DNA from: Ardenticatenaceae bacterium
Lineage (GTDB): Bacteria; Chloroflexota; Anaerolineae; Promineifilales; Promineifilaceae
Direction of reading: 5' to 3'
DNA length: 64,000 bases
NCBI GenBank assembly: GCA_020634565.1
Contig: JACKBN010000001.1
Location: 186,001 to 250,000 of the forward strand
The translations under genes were made by a program, and so were the position numbers. Shown here one piece after another: positions 8,612-17,063 of this stretch (position 1 is the first letter of the stretch; the number at the start of each line of letters is the position of its first letter). The notes under the pieces are model-generated. The model worked only from the letters and a program-made list of their open reading frames with translations, did no database searches and was not told where the DNA came from.

Positions 8612-10150
8612 ATGTTTCGTAAAAAGTTAATTTTCTTGTTTTTGGTGCTGCTCTTGGCAATTGTTGCCTGTGGTGGTGAGGCTGAGGAACCAGAAGTAGC
8701 CGAAACGGCCGTTCCCGCAGAAACGGCCGCTGAACCCACCGAACCCGTAGCGGAAGCGGAAGCAACGGCCGTTCCCACCGACGCCCCCGCAGACACCCCA
8801 CCTGCTGATACGGCGGAAGAAGCCGCACCAACGGCCGTTCCCGTTGTCGAAGCCGAACCCGCAGCGCAGCGTTTTGGCATCCTGCGCTTCCGCGACAGTG
8901 ACACTACCCAGGCGGGTAACTTCCAACTGTTGCTGGAAGGCATCGCCCCACCAGCCGCAGGCACCCATTACGAACTGTGGCTCGTCGATGCCAGCTTCAA
9001 CACGCTCAACCTGGGCGCGTTTGATGTCGTCGATGGCAATGTCCAGTTCACGGGTGACGTTGAGCAGAACCTGTTGGCCGCTTACAACGGCGCGTTCATC
9101 AGCGTAGAACCAGATGGCGTCGATGATGGTGAAATTGGCACGGTGGCCTTCGAGGGCGTTATCCCCGGCGGCTCGCTGCTGCACATTCGCCACGTCGTCA
9201 CCGCCTTTGCCGGCAACCCCGAAGGCAACGCCTTCCTCATCGGCGCCCAAGGGCAGATGCACCACGCCATGGAGCACGCTGGCTTCCTGCTGGATGAGCT
9301 GGCCAACGACAACATCCGCGAAGCCCAACGCCATGCGGAGCATGTCATCAACATTTTGGACGGCGAAACTGGCCCCAACTTTGGTGATTTAGACGGCGAC
9401 ACCATCGCCCAAAATCCAGGTGATGGCTTTGGCGTGCGTGCTTATCTGGAAGGTGCCAAAGAACACACCAATCTGGCACTGGGTGCCGAAGGCGTCACGG
9501 CCGAAATTGAACTGCATGCCGGGCACGTGCTCGTCAGCAGCGACAATGCCCTGGCGCGGCTGGATGCAGCCATTGATGAAGCGCTGCGCGTCATCGCCTC
9601 CGATTCCGCTGGCGAAGCGCAGGCTGCGGCTGAGGAACTGGCCGCTTTACTGGATGCCGTAATGAACGGTGTGGATGCCAACGGTGACGGTGCCGTTGCC
9701 CCCATTGTCAATGAAGGCGGCATCATCACCGCGTACGTGCATGGCCAAAACATGGCCTCCTTTGAGTTCTTTGCGGCAGATGGCGCACCGGTAGTTGCCG
9801 CGCCAGCGGAAGAAGCACCTGCCGAAGCAGCGCCAACTGCTGAGGTTGCCCCCACGGAAGCGGCTCCGGCAGCAGCCGCCAATGCGGTAACGGTTGAGAT
9901 GGCTAACTTTGCCTTTGTCCCCAACGACATGACCGTATCTGCGGGCACATCCGTCACCTGGGTTAACAAAGACAGCGGCCCACGCCACTCGGCCACTGCC
10001 TCCGATGGCAGCTTTGACACGGGTCTGTTTGATGGTGGCGAGGAAGTGACGCTCACCTTCGACACGCCCGGCACCTACGTCTACTACTGCACTCTGCACG
10101 GTTCCCCCGACGGCAGCGGTATGGCAGCGACGATTACGGTGACGGAGTAA
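8612..10150 (+). CDS. Lipoprotein with RskA-like, His-rich helical and C-terminal cupredoxin domains
   Basis: This 512-aa protein starts with a lipoprotein signal (LLLAIVACGG, Cys for lipidation). A low-complexity Ala/Glu/Pro/Thr linker follows in which the ACGGCCGT motif recurs three times as TAV. Residues about 85-205 form an RskA-like domain with HYELWLVD. Residues about 210-390 are the His-rich helical domain (AQRHAEHVINIL, FGDLDG, ANGDGAV). After a second Ala/Pro linker the last 90 residues are a cupredoxin with PRHSAT and YCTLHGSPDGSGM ligands. The modules equal those of the preceding gene, but with the cupredoxin moved to the end. It probably acts as a surface copper protein. The start is 7 nt after AAGGAG. 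Confidence 0.78.
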   Translation: MFRKKLIFLFLVLLLAIVACGGEAEEPEVAETAVPAETAAEPTEPVAEAEATAVPTDAPADTPPADTAEEAAPTAVPVVEAEPAAQRFGILRFRDSDTTQAGNFQLLLEGIAPPAAGTHYELWLVDASFNTLNLGAFDVVDGNVQFTGDVEQNLLAAYNGAFISVEPDGVDDGEIGTVAFEGVIPGGSLLHIRHVVTAFAGNPEGNAFLIGAQGQMHHAMEHAGFLLDELANDNIREAQRHAEHVINILDGETGPNFGDLDGDTIAQNPGDGFGVRAYLEGAKEHTNLALGAEGVTAEIELHAGHVLVSSDNALARLDAAIDEALRVIASDSAGEAQAAAEELAALLDAVMNGVDANGDGAVAPIVNEGGIITAYVHGQNMASFEFFAADGAPVVAAPAEEAPAEAAPTAEVAPTEAAPAAAANAVTVEMANFAFVPNDMTVSAGTSVTWVNKDSGPRHSATASDGSFDTGLFDGGEEVTLTFDTPGTYVYYCTLHGSPDGSGMAATITVTE

Positions 10151-10161
10151 GAATCAGTAGG

Positions 10162-10223
10162 CAGTGATCGGTAATCAGTATTCAGTTATCTGCATCACAC
10201 TGAATACTGATTACTGACCACTG
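10162..10223. repeat. 25-bp stem inverted repeat (ACTGAATACTGATTACTG type)
   Basis: Two 25-nt arms, differing at only two positions when paired, enclose a 12-nt loop between the lipoprotein genes. The right arm reads ACTGAATACTGATTACTGA. It can form a very stable RNA hairpin. It may act as a processing or attenuation structure, or be a dispersed repeat. No T-run follows, so it is not a classical terminator. Confidence 0.7.
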
Positions 10224-10238
10224 TACTGAGAGGAACGC

Positions 10239-11213
10239 ATGAACAGAAAGCCAATCTTGCTCATTTTATTGTTGCTGCTGCTGGCGGCTTGTGGATCTGT
10301 TGAATCTGACGAGGCATTGGAGGACCCCAACTTTGGCGATGCGCTCTCGAATCAGGTTGCGCCGCACGATGACACAGCACACGATCATGCCACGCATGAT
10401 CATGAACAAGCTGCTGCTGTGGAACCGGTGGTAGAGGAAACGGCCGTTCTCCAGGTCGTTCTGGTGCCTTCGCAGCTGGTGGTGGGGCAAAATCGAATGG
10501 CAGTTGGCTTGCTGAACGGCAACAAGCAGATGATCCACGACGCGGATGTGCAGTTTCAATATTACGATTTGAGCAATCCAGCCGAACCGCAATTGGAACA
10601 GGCGGTTACCGCGTATCCGGTGCAGTCGCCAGATGGGCTGACAACGCTGTTTGCCCACGACCGCCGCTTTAGCCGTGCTGGCGAGTGGGGCTTGGCGGTG
10701 GAAGCGTCGCTGGCGGATGGCAAAACGGCCGTGCAGCGCATCAAGTTTAATGTGGACGAAGTGGGAACGGCCGTTCTGCCCGGTGCAATGGCTCCCCACA
10801 TTCAAACACCCACCCTGGCTGACGTGAACGGCGATTTTAGTTTAATCACCTCTGCCTGGGAGCCGAACGCCGCTTTTTACCAGCTTAGCCTGGATGAGGC
10901 GTTGAGCAACGGCAAGCCCACGGTGCTGCTGTTGGCCACCCCCGCCTTTTGCCAGACCCGCTTTTGCGGTCCGTCGTACGACATTGCCACGGAGCTAGAA
11001 GCCGAATACAGTGAAAGCGTGAACTTTATTCATGTGGAGGTTTACAGCGGCTTGCCCAACCCCTCGGCCAACAATTGGGAATTGTCGCCTGTGATGGGGG
11101 CATTTGGGTTGGCTACGGAGCCGTGGATTTACGTGATGGATGCAAATGGCGAGGTTGTTTATCGCGCAGAAGGATTGTTCACCCAGGCCGAAATCGCGGC
11201 GCATTTGCGGTAG
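10239..11213 (+). CDS. Lipoprotein with His-rich segment and thioredoxin-like domain
   Basis: This 324-aa protein carries a lipobox (LLLLAACGS). Residues about 45-60 form a His/Asp cluster (HDDTAHDHATHDHE) that could bind metal. A middle beta-rich region follows, and the C-terminal 120 residues have a thioredoxin-like fold. There the redox site is a CX4C (FCQTRFCGP) after the strand KPTVLLLATPA, and the cis-Pro region reads LATEPWIYVMDANGEV. SCO-like proteins deliver copper or reduce thiols with a comparable layout (CX3C), so a role in handling copper for the neighbouring cupredoxins is reasonable but inferred. The start follows GAGAGGA. Confidence 0.72.
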   Translation: MNRKPILLILLLLLLAACGSVESDEALEDPNFGDALSNQVAPHDDTAHDHATHDHEQAAAVEPVVEETAVLQVVLVPSQLVVGQNRMAVGLLNGNKQMIHDADVQFQYYDLSNPAEPQLEQAVTAYPVQSPDGLTTLFAHDRRFSRAGEWGLAVEASLADGKTAVQRIKFNVDEVGTAVLPGAMAPHIQTPTLADVNGDFSLITSAWEPNAAFYQLSLDEALSNGKPTVLLLATPAFCQTRFCGPSYDIATELEAEYSESVNFIHVEVYSGLPNPSANNWELSPVMGAFGLATEPWIYVMDANGEVVYRAEGLFTQAEIAAHLR

Positions 11214-11252
11214 CGAGCCTGTCGCCCCAGCGTTTATTCTGGAATTTTTATC

Positions 11253-11609
11253 ATGGAACTTCGCACGAGACATTACAACGACATTGCTATTTTTTCGGTA
11301 AACGGCCGTTTGGACGGAGCCACAGCAGCTGACTTTTTACAAGCGGTTCAGAACCAGGTTGACGAAGGATTCGGCCGTTTGGTTATCGACCTGAAAAAAG
11401 TGGAGTTCCTGAGCAGCGCGGGCATTAAAGCGCTGATGCAAACTGTCCAGCTTTCACGGCGTCACGGTGGCGATATGCGCCTGGCCAATGCGCGCGGTCG
11501 TGTGAAACATATTCTAAACCTGGCTGGCGTAGACAGCATCATCAAGGTTTACCCGAATGTGGTCAGCGCCACGGCCAGCTATTTTCCTGGGCCGCTGCCC
11601 AGCGCCTAA
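11253..11609 (+). CDS. STAS-domain anti-sigma factor antagonist
   Basis: This 118-aa protein is one STAS domain, the fold of SpoIIAA/RsbV. Typical features are the N-terminal VNGRLDGATAADF, the central strand LVIDLKKVEFLSSAGIKAL with the serine that partner kinases phosphorylate (SSAG), and HGGDMRLANARGRVKHIL. Such proteins release sigma factors by binding anti-sigma kinases, or act as scaffolds. The Ser/Thr kinase gene starts 15 nt downstream, so the two probably work in one signalling unit. No RsbW-type kinase is visible nearby. Confidence 0.88.
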   Translation: MELRTRHYNDIAIFSVNGRLDGATAADFLQAVQNQVDEGFGRLVIDLKKVEFLSSAGIKALMQTVQLSRRHGGDMRLANARGRVKHILNLAGVDSIIKVYPNVVSATASYFPGPLPSA

Positions 11610-11624
11610 GCAGCGGAGAAAACA

Positions 11625-13025
11625 ATGGACCTCACTGGGCGACATCTGGGCAAATATGAACTGCTGGAACGCGTAGGCAAAGGCGGCATGGCCTACGTCT
11701 ACAAGGCGTACCAGCCAACCGTTGACCGCTTTGTGGCGGTAAAAGTGCTGCACAGCCATCTGGCTGAAGATGGCGATTTTCTGGAGCGCTTTAAGCGAGA
11801 GGCGAAGGGGTTGGGCAGTCTGCGCCATCCGCACATCGTCAATGTGATTGATTTTGATGTGGACGATGGTTGGTATTACATGGTCATGGATTTTATCGAG
11901 GGGGAGACGCTGGAAACGGTGCTGGATCGGCGCGGCAGGCTGCCGGTGGACGAGGCGCTGCGCTTGACGGCAACCTTGGCAGATGCGCTGGCGTACGCGC
12001 ATGAAAACGGCCGTATCCACCGCGACATCAAACCGGGCAACGTCATCTTTGCCGACGCAGCGCAGCGGCAGCCGGTGTTAACCGATTTTGGCCTGACGCG
12101 CCTGCTGGACAACGCCACCATCACCATTAGCGGCACCATTGCGGGCACGCCTGCCTACATGAGCCCGGAAGCGGCACAGGGGCTCAAAACCGACGCGCGC
12201 AGCGACATCTACAGCCTGGGAGTGATGCTGTACGAGATGGTGACGGGCAGACGGCCGTATCTCGGGGAAACGCCGCTCTCAGTCATTATGAAGCTGGTGA
12301 CGGAGCCGCTGCCGCCAGCCCTGTCGCTCAACCCAGACTTGCCGCTAGCAGTGGATGAGATTTTGGCCAAAGCAATGGCCAAACTGCCCGAAGATCGGTA
12401 TCAACAGGCGGCGGAATTGCGTACGGCCGTTGCGACGGTGAGCAATGAACCATATGAGACGAAAATAACGGCTGCACAAACGGCCGTTCAACCAGAAACA
12501 CCCATCGTGCAAAAGAAACCGGACACCGTGAAACGCTCAATGCTGCCCTGGCTGCTAGGCGGGGGCGCGCTGCTGGTTGTGCTGGTGGTGGGTTTGGTGC
12601 TGTGGTCGGGCAATCGCACTGCTGCTGAGGCGGATACGGCCGTTGCTACCGCCGACGCTGCTGAAAATGCCCTGCCCGCTGGTTCGCTGCGCTTTGCGGA
12701 GCCAGACGGGAACAATTTGCGCCGCTACACGCTGTCGCTGGATGAGGTACCCGCCCCGCCAGACGGCCTGCATTACGAACTGTGGTTTGATTTTGCCAAC
12801 CAATCTGAGCCAGAAAATGTGGCTGAGCTTTTGGTGGAAAACGGCCGTGTCACCTATGCCGATGTGCTGGTAGACAGCCTGGCCAGCACCGTAACTGGCG
12901 TACAAATCAGCCTGGAGCCGGATGGCGCGGCTAATGCTGCCATCTCCGACAACGTGCCGTTCCGCGGCACGGTTCAGCCAGATGCTGGTCTGGCAGAAAT
13001 TGAACTATTTCCCACCAATCCGTAA
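11625..13025 (+). CDS. Membrane Ser/Thr protein kinase with extracellular RskA-like domain
   Basis: This 466-aa Hanks-type kinase has a cytoplasmic catalytic domain (about residues 10-270): glycine loop GKGGMAYVYKA, VAVKVL lysine, HRDIKPGN catalytic loop, TDFGLTRL and the SPE activation-segment end. One membrane helix (LLGGGALLVVLVVGLVLW, around residue 310-330) leads to an outside domain with HYELWFDF, the same RskA-like module as in the two upstream cupredoxin proteins. The kinase therefore probably senses or binds something outside the cell that involves this module. The end of the gene is inside a 2.47-kb duplication, and a decayed copy of its 3' part is found downstream. Confidence 0.88.
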   Translation: MDLTGRHLGKYELLERVGKGGMAYVYKAYQPTVDRFVAVKVLHSHLAEDGDFLERFKREAKGLGSLRHPHIVNVIDFDVDDGWYYMVMDFIEGETLETVLDRRGRLPVDEALRLTATLADALAYAHENGRIHRDIKPGNVIFADAAQRQPVLTDFGLTRLLDNATITISGTIAGTPAYMSPEAAQGLKTDARSDIYSLGVMLYEMVTGRRPYLGETPLSVIMKLVTEPLPPALSLNPDLPLAVDEILAKAMAKLPEDRYQQAAELRTAVATVSNEPYETKITAAQTAVQPETPIVQKKPDTVKRSMLPWLLGGGALLVVLVVGLVLWSGNRTAAEADTAVATADAAENALPAGSLRFAEPDGNNLRRYTLSLDEVPAPPDGLHYELWFDFANQSEPENVAELLVENGRVTYADVLVDSLASTVTGVQISLEPDGAANAAISDNVPFRGTVQPDAGLAEIELFPTNP

Positions 13026-13059
13026 GTCCCCAGATGCTGCCCAAAGCGACCCTCCAACC

Positions 13060-13075
13060 CTAACTTTTGCTAGCC
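13060..13075 (+). promoter_or_regulatory. CTAACTTTTGCTAGCC palindrome before the GNAT gene
   Basis: A variant of the CTAACTTTRGTTAGG palindrome lies in the 108-nt gap between the kinase and GNAT genes. A TTAAGAT -10-like box is about 20 nt further on. A second copy lies in the duplicated block at 16295-16310. It suggests the same regulator may act here, but the 56-bp partner box of the other sites is missing. Confidence 0.4.
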
Positions 13076-13133
13076 GACAGGCCGCCTCGTTCCGCTTAAG
13101 ATGCTTGTAATTCTGAACGAGGAGGAATTGATA

Positions 13134-13676
13134 ATGTGTTTCTTTAGCATGAATCCGGTGGTGGCGCGCAGCCTACTGTCGGAAACGGGCCTCACTTACG
13201 GGCTGCGAGACATTGTTATTCGACCCGGCACGGTTGCCGATGTTGATCAGATTATGGCGATGCACGATCGGCTTTCTGATGCGTCGCTGGAGAAACGGTA
13301 CCATCGCCCCTGGCGACCCAGCCGCGAGCATATGGTCTCGGTGTGTCGTTTGTGTGGTGAAAACGGCCGTCTCCTGGTGGCAGAACTCCCCGGCAAGCAA
13401 CCAAAAATCATCGGGATGGCCTATTACGTGGCAGAAGATGCGAAAACGGCCGAAGCTGCTTTTTTGGTGGAAGATCGTTTTCAGGGCCAGGGGATTGGCA
13501 AGCGGCTGGTGCACACATTGGCGCGGCAGGCGTTTGCCCGCGGCATTCGCTTCTTCGATGCCCACGTGCTGATTTCTAACCACGCCATGATTCATTTGCT
13601 GGCGCGCACCGGGCAGATGGTTCACAAAAAGCCAGATATGGGCGCGTATGAAATGCGGGTGGCGTTGGAACAGTAA
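13134..13676 (+). CDS. GNAT-family N-acetyltransferase, copy 1
   Basis: This 180-aa protein contains a single GNAT domain. The acetyl-CoA pyrophosphate loop is FQGQGIGKRLV after the strand AEAAFLVED, and the C-terminal part DAHVLISNHAMIHLLARTG is the usual motif B region. The N-terminal RPGTVADVDQIMAMHDRLS matches the substrate side of protein/small-molecule acetyltransferases. The substrate is unknown. The start is the ATG 7 nt after GGAGGA; an upstream in-frame ATG lacks an RBS. The next gene follows after 150 nt with its own promoter. The second copy differs at only a few residues. Confidence 0.85.
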   Translation: MCFFSMNPVVARSLLSETGLTYGLRDIVIRPGTVADVDQIMAMHDRLSDASLEKRYHRPWRPSREHMVSVCRLCGENGRLLVAELPGKQPKIIGMAYYVAEDAKTAEAAFLVEDRFQGQGIGKRLVHTLARQAFARGIRFFDAHVLISNHAMIHLLARTGQMVHKKPDMGAYEMRVALEQ

Positions 13677-13683
13677 GCGATGC

Positions 13684-13772
13684 CTAACTTTGGTTAGGGG
13701 TGGCGGCTGACCAAGGTTACGCCATCCCGCTCACTTCTGCTGGCTGTGAATACGGCCGTTCCCCTTTAGACT
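13684..13772 (+). promoter_or_regulatory. Palindromic operator plus promoter, flavoprotein gene copy 1
   Basis: CTAACTTTGGTTAGG (13684-13698) is followed, 56 bp from its first base, by CTGGCTGTGAA, then ATACGGCCGTT and a -10-like TAGACT (13767-13772) 17 bp after CTGTGA. Sequence and spacing match the site before the cupredoxin gene at 6476-6564, so the two genes probably respond to one regulator. Confidence 0.6.
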
Positions 13773-13828
13773 AAATCGTAATTAACAAGAGTTTCGGGCA
13801 CATTGGGGCCCGACAAGGAGTTGTTGTG

Positions 13829-15241
13829 ATGTCTATTTCTTTTATGCAAACAATCTCATTACCCGTGGCACAGTTGGCTTCGGTGATGAACGGCCGTGTG
13901 CTGCAACCGGGCAGTCAGGCGTACGATGAGGCCCGCGCTGTTTGGAACGGGATGATCGACCGGAAGCCAGCCATCATTGCCCAGGTGGCGGATGTGCAGG
14001 ATGTTGTGTCTGTGGTGAATTTTGCCCGTGAGCATGATGTACTGCTTTCCGTACGCGGCGGCGGCCATCAGGTGGCCGGGCACGCCACCAATGACGGTGG
14101 CATCGTGCTGGATTTTTCACAGATGCGGCGGGTTGAGGTGGATGTGGCTGCCAAAATTGCCCATGCGCAAGGTGGCGCGCTGATTGCCGACATTGATCAG
14201 GCCACGCAGAAATATGGTCTGGCGGCGGTGATGGGTGTGGTGAGTGAAACCGGCGTGGCGGGTTTGACCCTGGGCGGTGGCTTTGGCCATCTGCGCAACA
14301 AATACGGCTTGAGCTGTGACAATCTGCTGGAAGTGGAAATGGTGCTGGCAGACGGCCGTATCGTCATTGCCAACGAGCAGGAAAACAGCGATCTGTTCTG
14401 GGGCATTCGCGGCGGTGGCGGTAACTTTGGCGTGGTGACGCGCTTTAGCTACCAACTGCACGCGATTGGCACAGAGCTGTACACGATGGCGGTTTTCCAT
14501 GACGGCCGTAACGCTGAGGAAGTTTTGCGCTTCTTCCGGGATTACTGCCTGAACGCCCCCGACGAGGTAAGCGTGTTGGCCGCGCTGGGCATCTTCCCGC
14601 CAATTGACCATTTTCCAGAAGCGCTGCACGGCCGTCCTTTTGTGCTGTTTCTTAGCCCCTACGTGGGCGATGCAGCCGAAGGCGAGCAGGTCATGGCGCC
14701 CTTACGCACCTTCCAGGAGCCATTGCTGGACTTCAGCGGCGTGATGCCTTACCTACAGCTGCAAACCTTCTTCGATGAAGATTATCCGGCGGGTGAACTG
14801 CGCTACTACTGGAAATCGCTGAACATTACCGACCTGAGCGACGACGCCATCGACGTGTTGGTGGCCCATGCTGGCCAGCAGCCATCCATCTTTAGCACCA
14901 CGGACATCTGGCACATTGGCGGCGCGGTGCAGCGCATAGATGATGATGCAACTGCGTTTCATGGCCGTCACGTGAACTTTTTGGTGAATCCCGAAGCCAA
15001 TTGGGAAGATGCGGCGGACGATGCGGTGAACATGCGCTGGGCGCGGACGATGCTGGAGGCGTTACGGCCGTTTTCCGACGGCAGCCGCTACCTCAACTTT
15101 GCTGGTTTTCAGGAAGAAGGGGACGCCATGATGCAGGACGCTTTTGCCAACAAGTACCAGCGTTTGGCCGAGCTAAAAGCCAAATACGACCCGACGAACC
15201 TGTTCCGGCTGAACCAAAACATCAAACCGGCACAATCCTAA
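13829..15241 (+). CDS. FAD-binding oxidoreductase, berberine-bridge (BBE) type, copy 1
   Basis: This 470-aa flavoprotein has the FAD-binding PCMH domain in its first half. RGGGHQVAGHATNDGG holds the His that is often covalently bound to FAD, and GVAGLTLGGGFGHLRNKYGL and LAEVEMVLADGR-like VEMVLADGR follow. The C-terminus has the BBE signature LFRLNQNIKP. Such enzymes oxidise alcohols, sugars or alkaloids with O2. The substrate here is unknown. There is no signal peptide, so it is cytoplasmic. AAGGAG precedes two adjacent starts (GTG then ATG); the ATG with 8-nt spacing was taken. Confidence 0.88.
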   Translation: MSISFMQTISLPVAQLASVMNGRVLQPGSQAYDEARAVWNGMIDRKPAIIAQVADVQDVVSVVNFAREHDVLLSVRGGGHQVAGHATNDGGIVLDFSQMRRVEVDVAAKIAHAQGGALIADIDQATQKYGLAAVMGVVSETGVAGLTLGGGFGHLRNKYGLSCDNLLEVEMVLADGRIVIANEQENSDLFWGIRGGGGNFGVVTRFSYQLHAIGTELYTMAVFHDGRNAEEVLRFFRDYCLNAPDEVSVLAALGIFPPIDHFPEALHGRPFVLFLSPYVGDAAEGEQVMAPLRTFQEPLLDFSGVMPYLQLQTFFDEDYPAGELRYYWKSLNITDLSDDAIDVLVAHAGQQPSIFSTTDIWHIGGAVQRIDDDATAFHGRHVNFLVNPEANWEDAADDAVNMRWARTMLEALRPFSDGSRYLNFAGFQEEGDAMMQDAFANKYQRLAELKAKYDPTNLFRLNQNIKPAQS

Positions 15242-15282
15242 GCATAGCTTGGTCCTGATGAGGAGATAACGGCCGTTGCTTT

Positions 15283-16014
15283 GCAACAATGGGGTGAAAC
15301 CAATTTCCGCCTTGGACAAGGCAATGAAGCATTGCAAAATTTAGATGTAGCTATCACGGTTCTGACAAACATTTCAACTCAAATCACGCTTCTGTATTTT
15401 AAACGGGGCAAAAATACTGTTAGAGCAAGGCAAAAAACATGAAGCTGAAAAATTCTTTTTGTTCAGCTTGAAGTAGCGCGGTTCAAATCGGGTGATTGCC
15501 ATGTGAATTACTTATTAGCGCGGGAATTTTTCGAAAAAGCGCTGGCTCTGGCTGAGAAATCTTCAGATGAAGCAAAAAATAGCGAGTGCTGGTATTCACT
15601 AGCGAAGGCGATAGGGAATGCTGGCGACCCAGAACTAGCGCATCCAGCTGGCTAAACCCGCGCTTGATTATTATGACGTATTGGCAACCGCGTTTGGTTA
15701 GAAGGATTAAGAGCCGAATTAGCTGGCGCTTATCTTAACGTAGGCCAATTCGGGCAAAAGTCATTGAGCCTGCCGAAAAGGCGCTGCAATTTTTGAGAAA
15801 ATGAACCATGACGTGTGGATTGGTCATTTAAGCAGTAATCTGGCCGAAGCCTATTTTGAAACCGGCAAAATTGATCTAGCAGAGAAATTTGCTTATAAGG
15901 CCATCAATTCTGAGCATCCCACCATCCCACCCTATGCTATATACACACTGGGTCAAATACATGCTGCCAGGAACAATTTTGATTTAGCTGAACAGGCTTT
16001 TCAACAAGGGATAC
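15283..16014 (+). pseudogene. Decayed TPR-repeat protein between the two repeat copies
   Basis: Conceptual translation in shifting frames gives pieces such as GETNFRLGQGNEALQNLD, LAREFFEKALALAEKS and LAEAYFETGKIDLAEKF. These look like tetratricopeptide repeats of the kind found in the C-terminal part of large SARP/LuxR regulators. Several stops and frameshifts break the frame, and the last piece is cut at the start of repeat copy 2. Base composition is more AT-rich than the flanks, and the ACGGCCGT palindrome is absent inside it. It is best read as a gene remnant caught at the duplication junction. Confidence 0.7.
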
Positions 16015-16260
16015 CTGTGGTTTGATTTTGCCAACCAATCTGAGCCAGAAAATGTGGCTGAGCTTTTGGTGGAAAACGGCCGTGTCACCTATGCCGATGT
16101 GCTGGTAGACAGCCTGGCCAGCACCGTAACTGGCGTACAAATCAGCCTGGAGCCGGATGGCGCGGCTAATGCTGCCATCTCCGACAACGTGCCGTTCCGC
16201 GGCACCGTTCAGCCAGATGCTGGTCTGGCTGAAATTGAACTGTTTCCCACCAATCCGTAA
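16015..16260 (+). pseudogene. 3' fragment of the Ser/Thr kinase gene (RskA-like domain end)
   Basis: The sequence matches the last 82 codons of the kinase gene, from WFDFANQSEPEN to the C-terminal FPTNP. It lacks the kinase domain, membrane helix and start. It directly follows the TPR remnant, in whose last frame it is fused only briefly before a stop. An internal start could give a 68-aa piece, but no RBS supports expression. It is a by-product of the duplication. Confidence 0.85.
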
Positions 16261-16368
16261 GTCCCCGGATGCTGCCCAAAGCGACCCTCCAACCCTAACT
16301 TTTGCTAGCCGACAGGCCGCCTCGTTCCGCTTAAGATGCTTGTAATTCTGAACGAGGAGGAATTGATA

Positions 16369-16911
16369 ATGTGTTTCTTTAGCATGAATCCGGCGGTGGC
16401 GCGCAGCCTACTGTCGGAAACGAGCCTCACTTACGGGCTGCGAGACATTGTTATTCGACCCGGCACGGTTGCCGATGTCGATCAGATTATGGCGATGCAC
16501 GATCGGCTTTCTGATGCGTCGCTGGAGAAGCGGTACCATCGCCCCTGGCGACCCAGCCGCGAGCATATGGTCTCGGTCTGTCGTTTGTGTGGTGAAAACG
16601 GCCGTCTCCTGGTGGCAGAACTCCCCGGCAAGCAACCAAAAATCATCGGGATGGCCTATTACGTGGCGGAAGACGCGAAAACGGCCGAAGCTGCCTTCTT
16701 AATAGAAGATCGGTTTCAGGGCCAGGGGATTGGCAAGCGGCTGGTGCACACATTGGCGCGGCAGGCGTTTGCGCGCGGCATTCGCTTCTTCGATGCCCAC
16801 GTGCTGATTTCTAACCACGCCATGATTCATTTGCTGGCGCGCACCGGGCAGCTGGTTCACAAAAAGCCAGATATGGGCGCGTATGAAATGCGGGTGGCGT
16901 TGGAACAGTAA
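16369..16911 (+). CDS. GNAT-family N-acetyltransferase, copy 2
   Basis: This is the duplicate of the upstream 180-aa GNAT enzyme, with the same RBS (GGAGGA, 7 nt) and intact acetyl-CoA loop FQGQGIGKRLV. Differences visible by eye are conservative: Val to Ala near residue 9, Gly to Ser near residue 18, Val to Ile before the loop, and Met to Leu near the C-terminus. Because the frame is preserved, it is probably functional. Its role next to the flavoprotein is unknown. Confidence 0.85.
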   Translation: MCFFSMNPAVARSLLSETSLTYGLRDIVIRPGTVADVDQIMAMHDRLSDASLEKRYHRPWRPSREHMVSVCRLCGENGRLLVAELPGKQPKIIGMAYYVAEDAKTAEAAFLIEDRFQGQGIGKRLVHTLARQAFARGIRFFDAHVLISNHAMIHLLARTGQLVHKKPDMGAYEMRVALEQ

Positions 16912-16918
16912 GCGATGC

Positions 16919-17007
16919 CTAACTTTGGTTAGGGGTGGCGGCTGACCAAGGTTACGCCATCCCGCTCACTTCTGCTGGCTGTGAATACGGCCGTTCCCCT
17001 TTAGACT
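16919..17007 (+). promoter_or_regulatory. Palindromic operator plus promoter, flavoprotein gene copy 2
   Basis: This is an unchanged copy of the element at 13684-13772: CTAACTTTGGTTAGG, 56 bp to CTGGCTGTGAA, then ACGGCCGT and a TAGACT -10-like box. It was carried along in the duplication, so both flavoprotein genes keep the same control region. Confidence 0.6.
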
Positions 17008-17063
17008 AAATCGTAATTAACAAGAGTTTCGGGCACATTGGGGCCCGACAAGGAGTTGTTGTG

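Larger units (their letters stand above)
12780..15253 (+). repeat. 2.47-kb direct repeat, copy 1
   Basis: This block and the one 3235 bp downstream are nearly identical (by eye about 98%). It contains the last third of the kinase's RskA-like domain, the whole GNAT gene, the promoter element and the whole flavoprotein gene. The identity stops sharply at CTGTGGTTTGA on the left and AGCATAGCTTGGT on the right. The left end falls within the kinase coding sequence. The duplication gives two intact GNAT and flavoprotein genes, but only one complete kinase. Confidence 0.93.
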
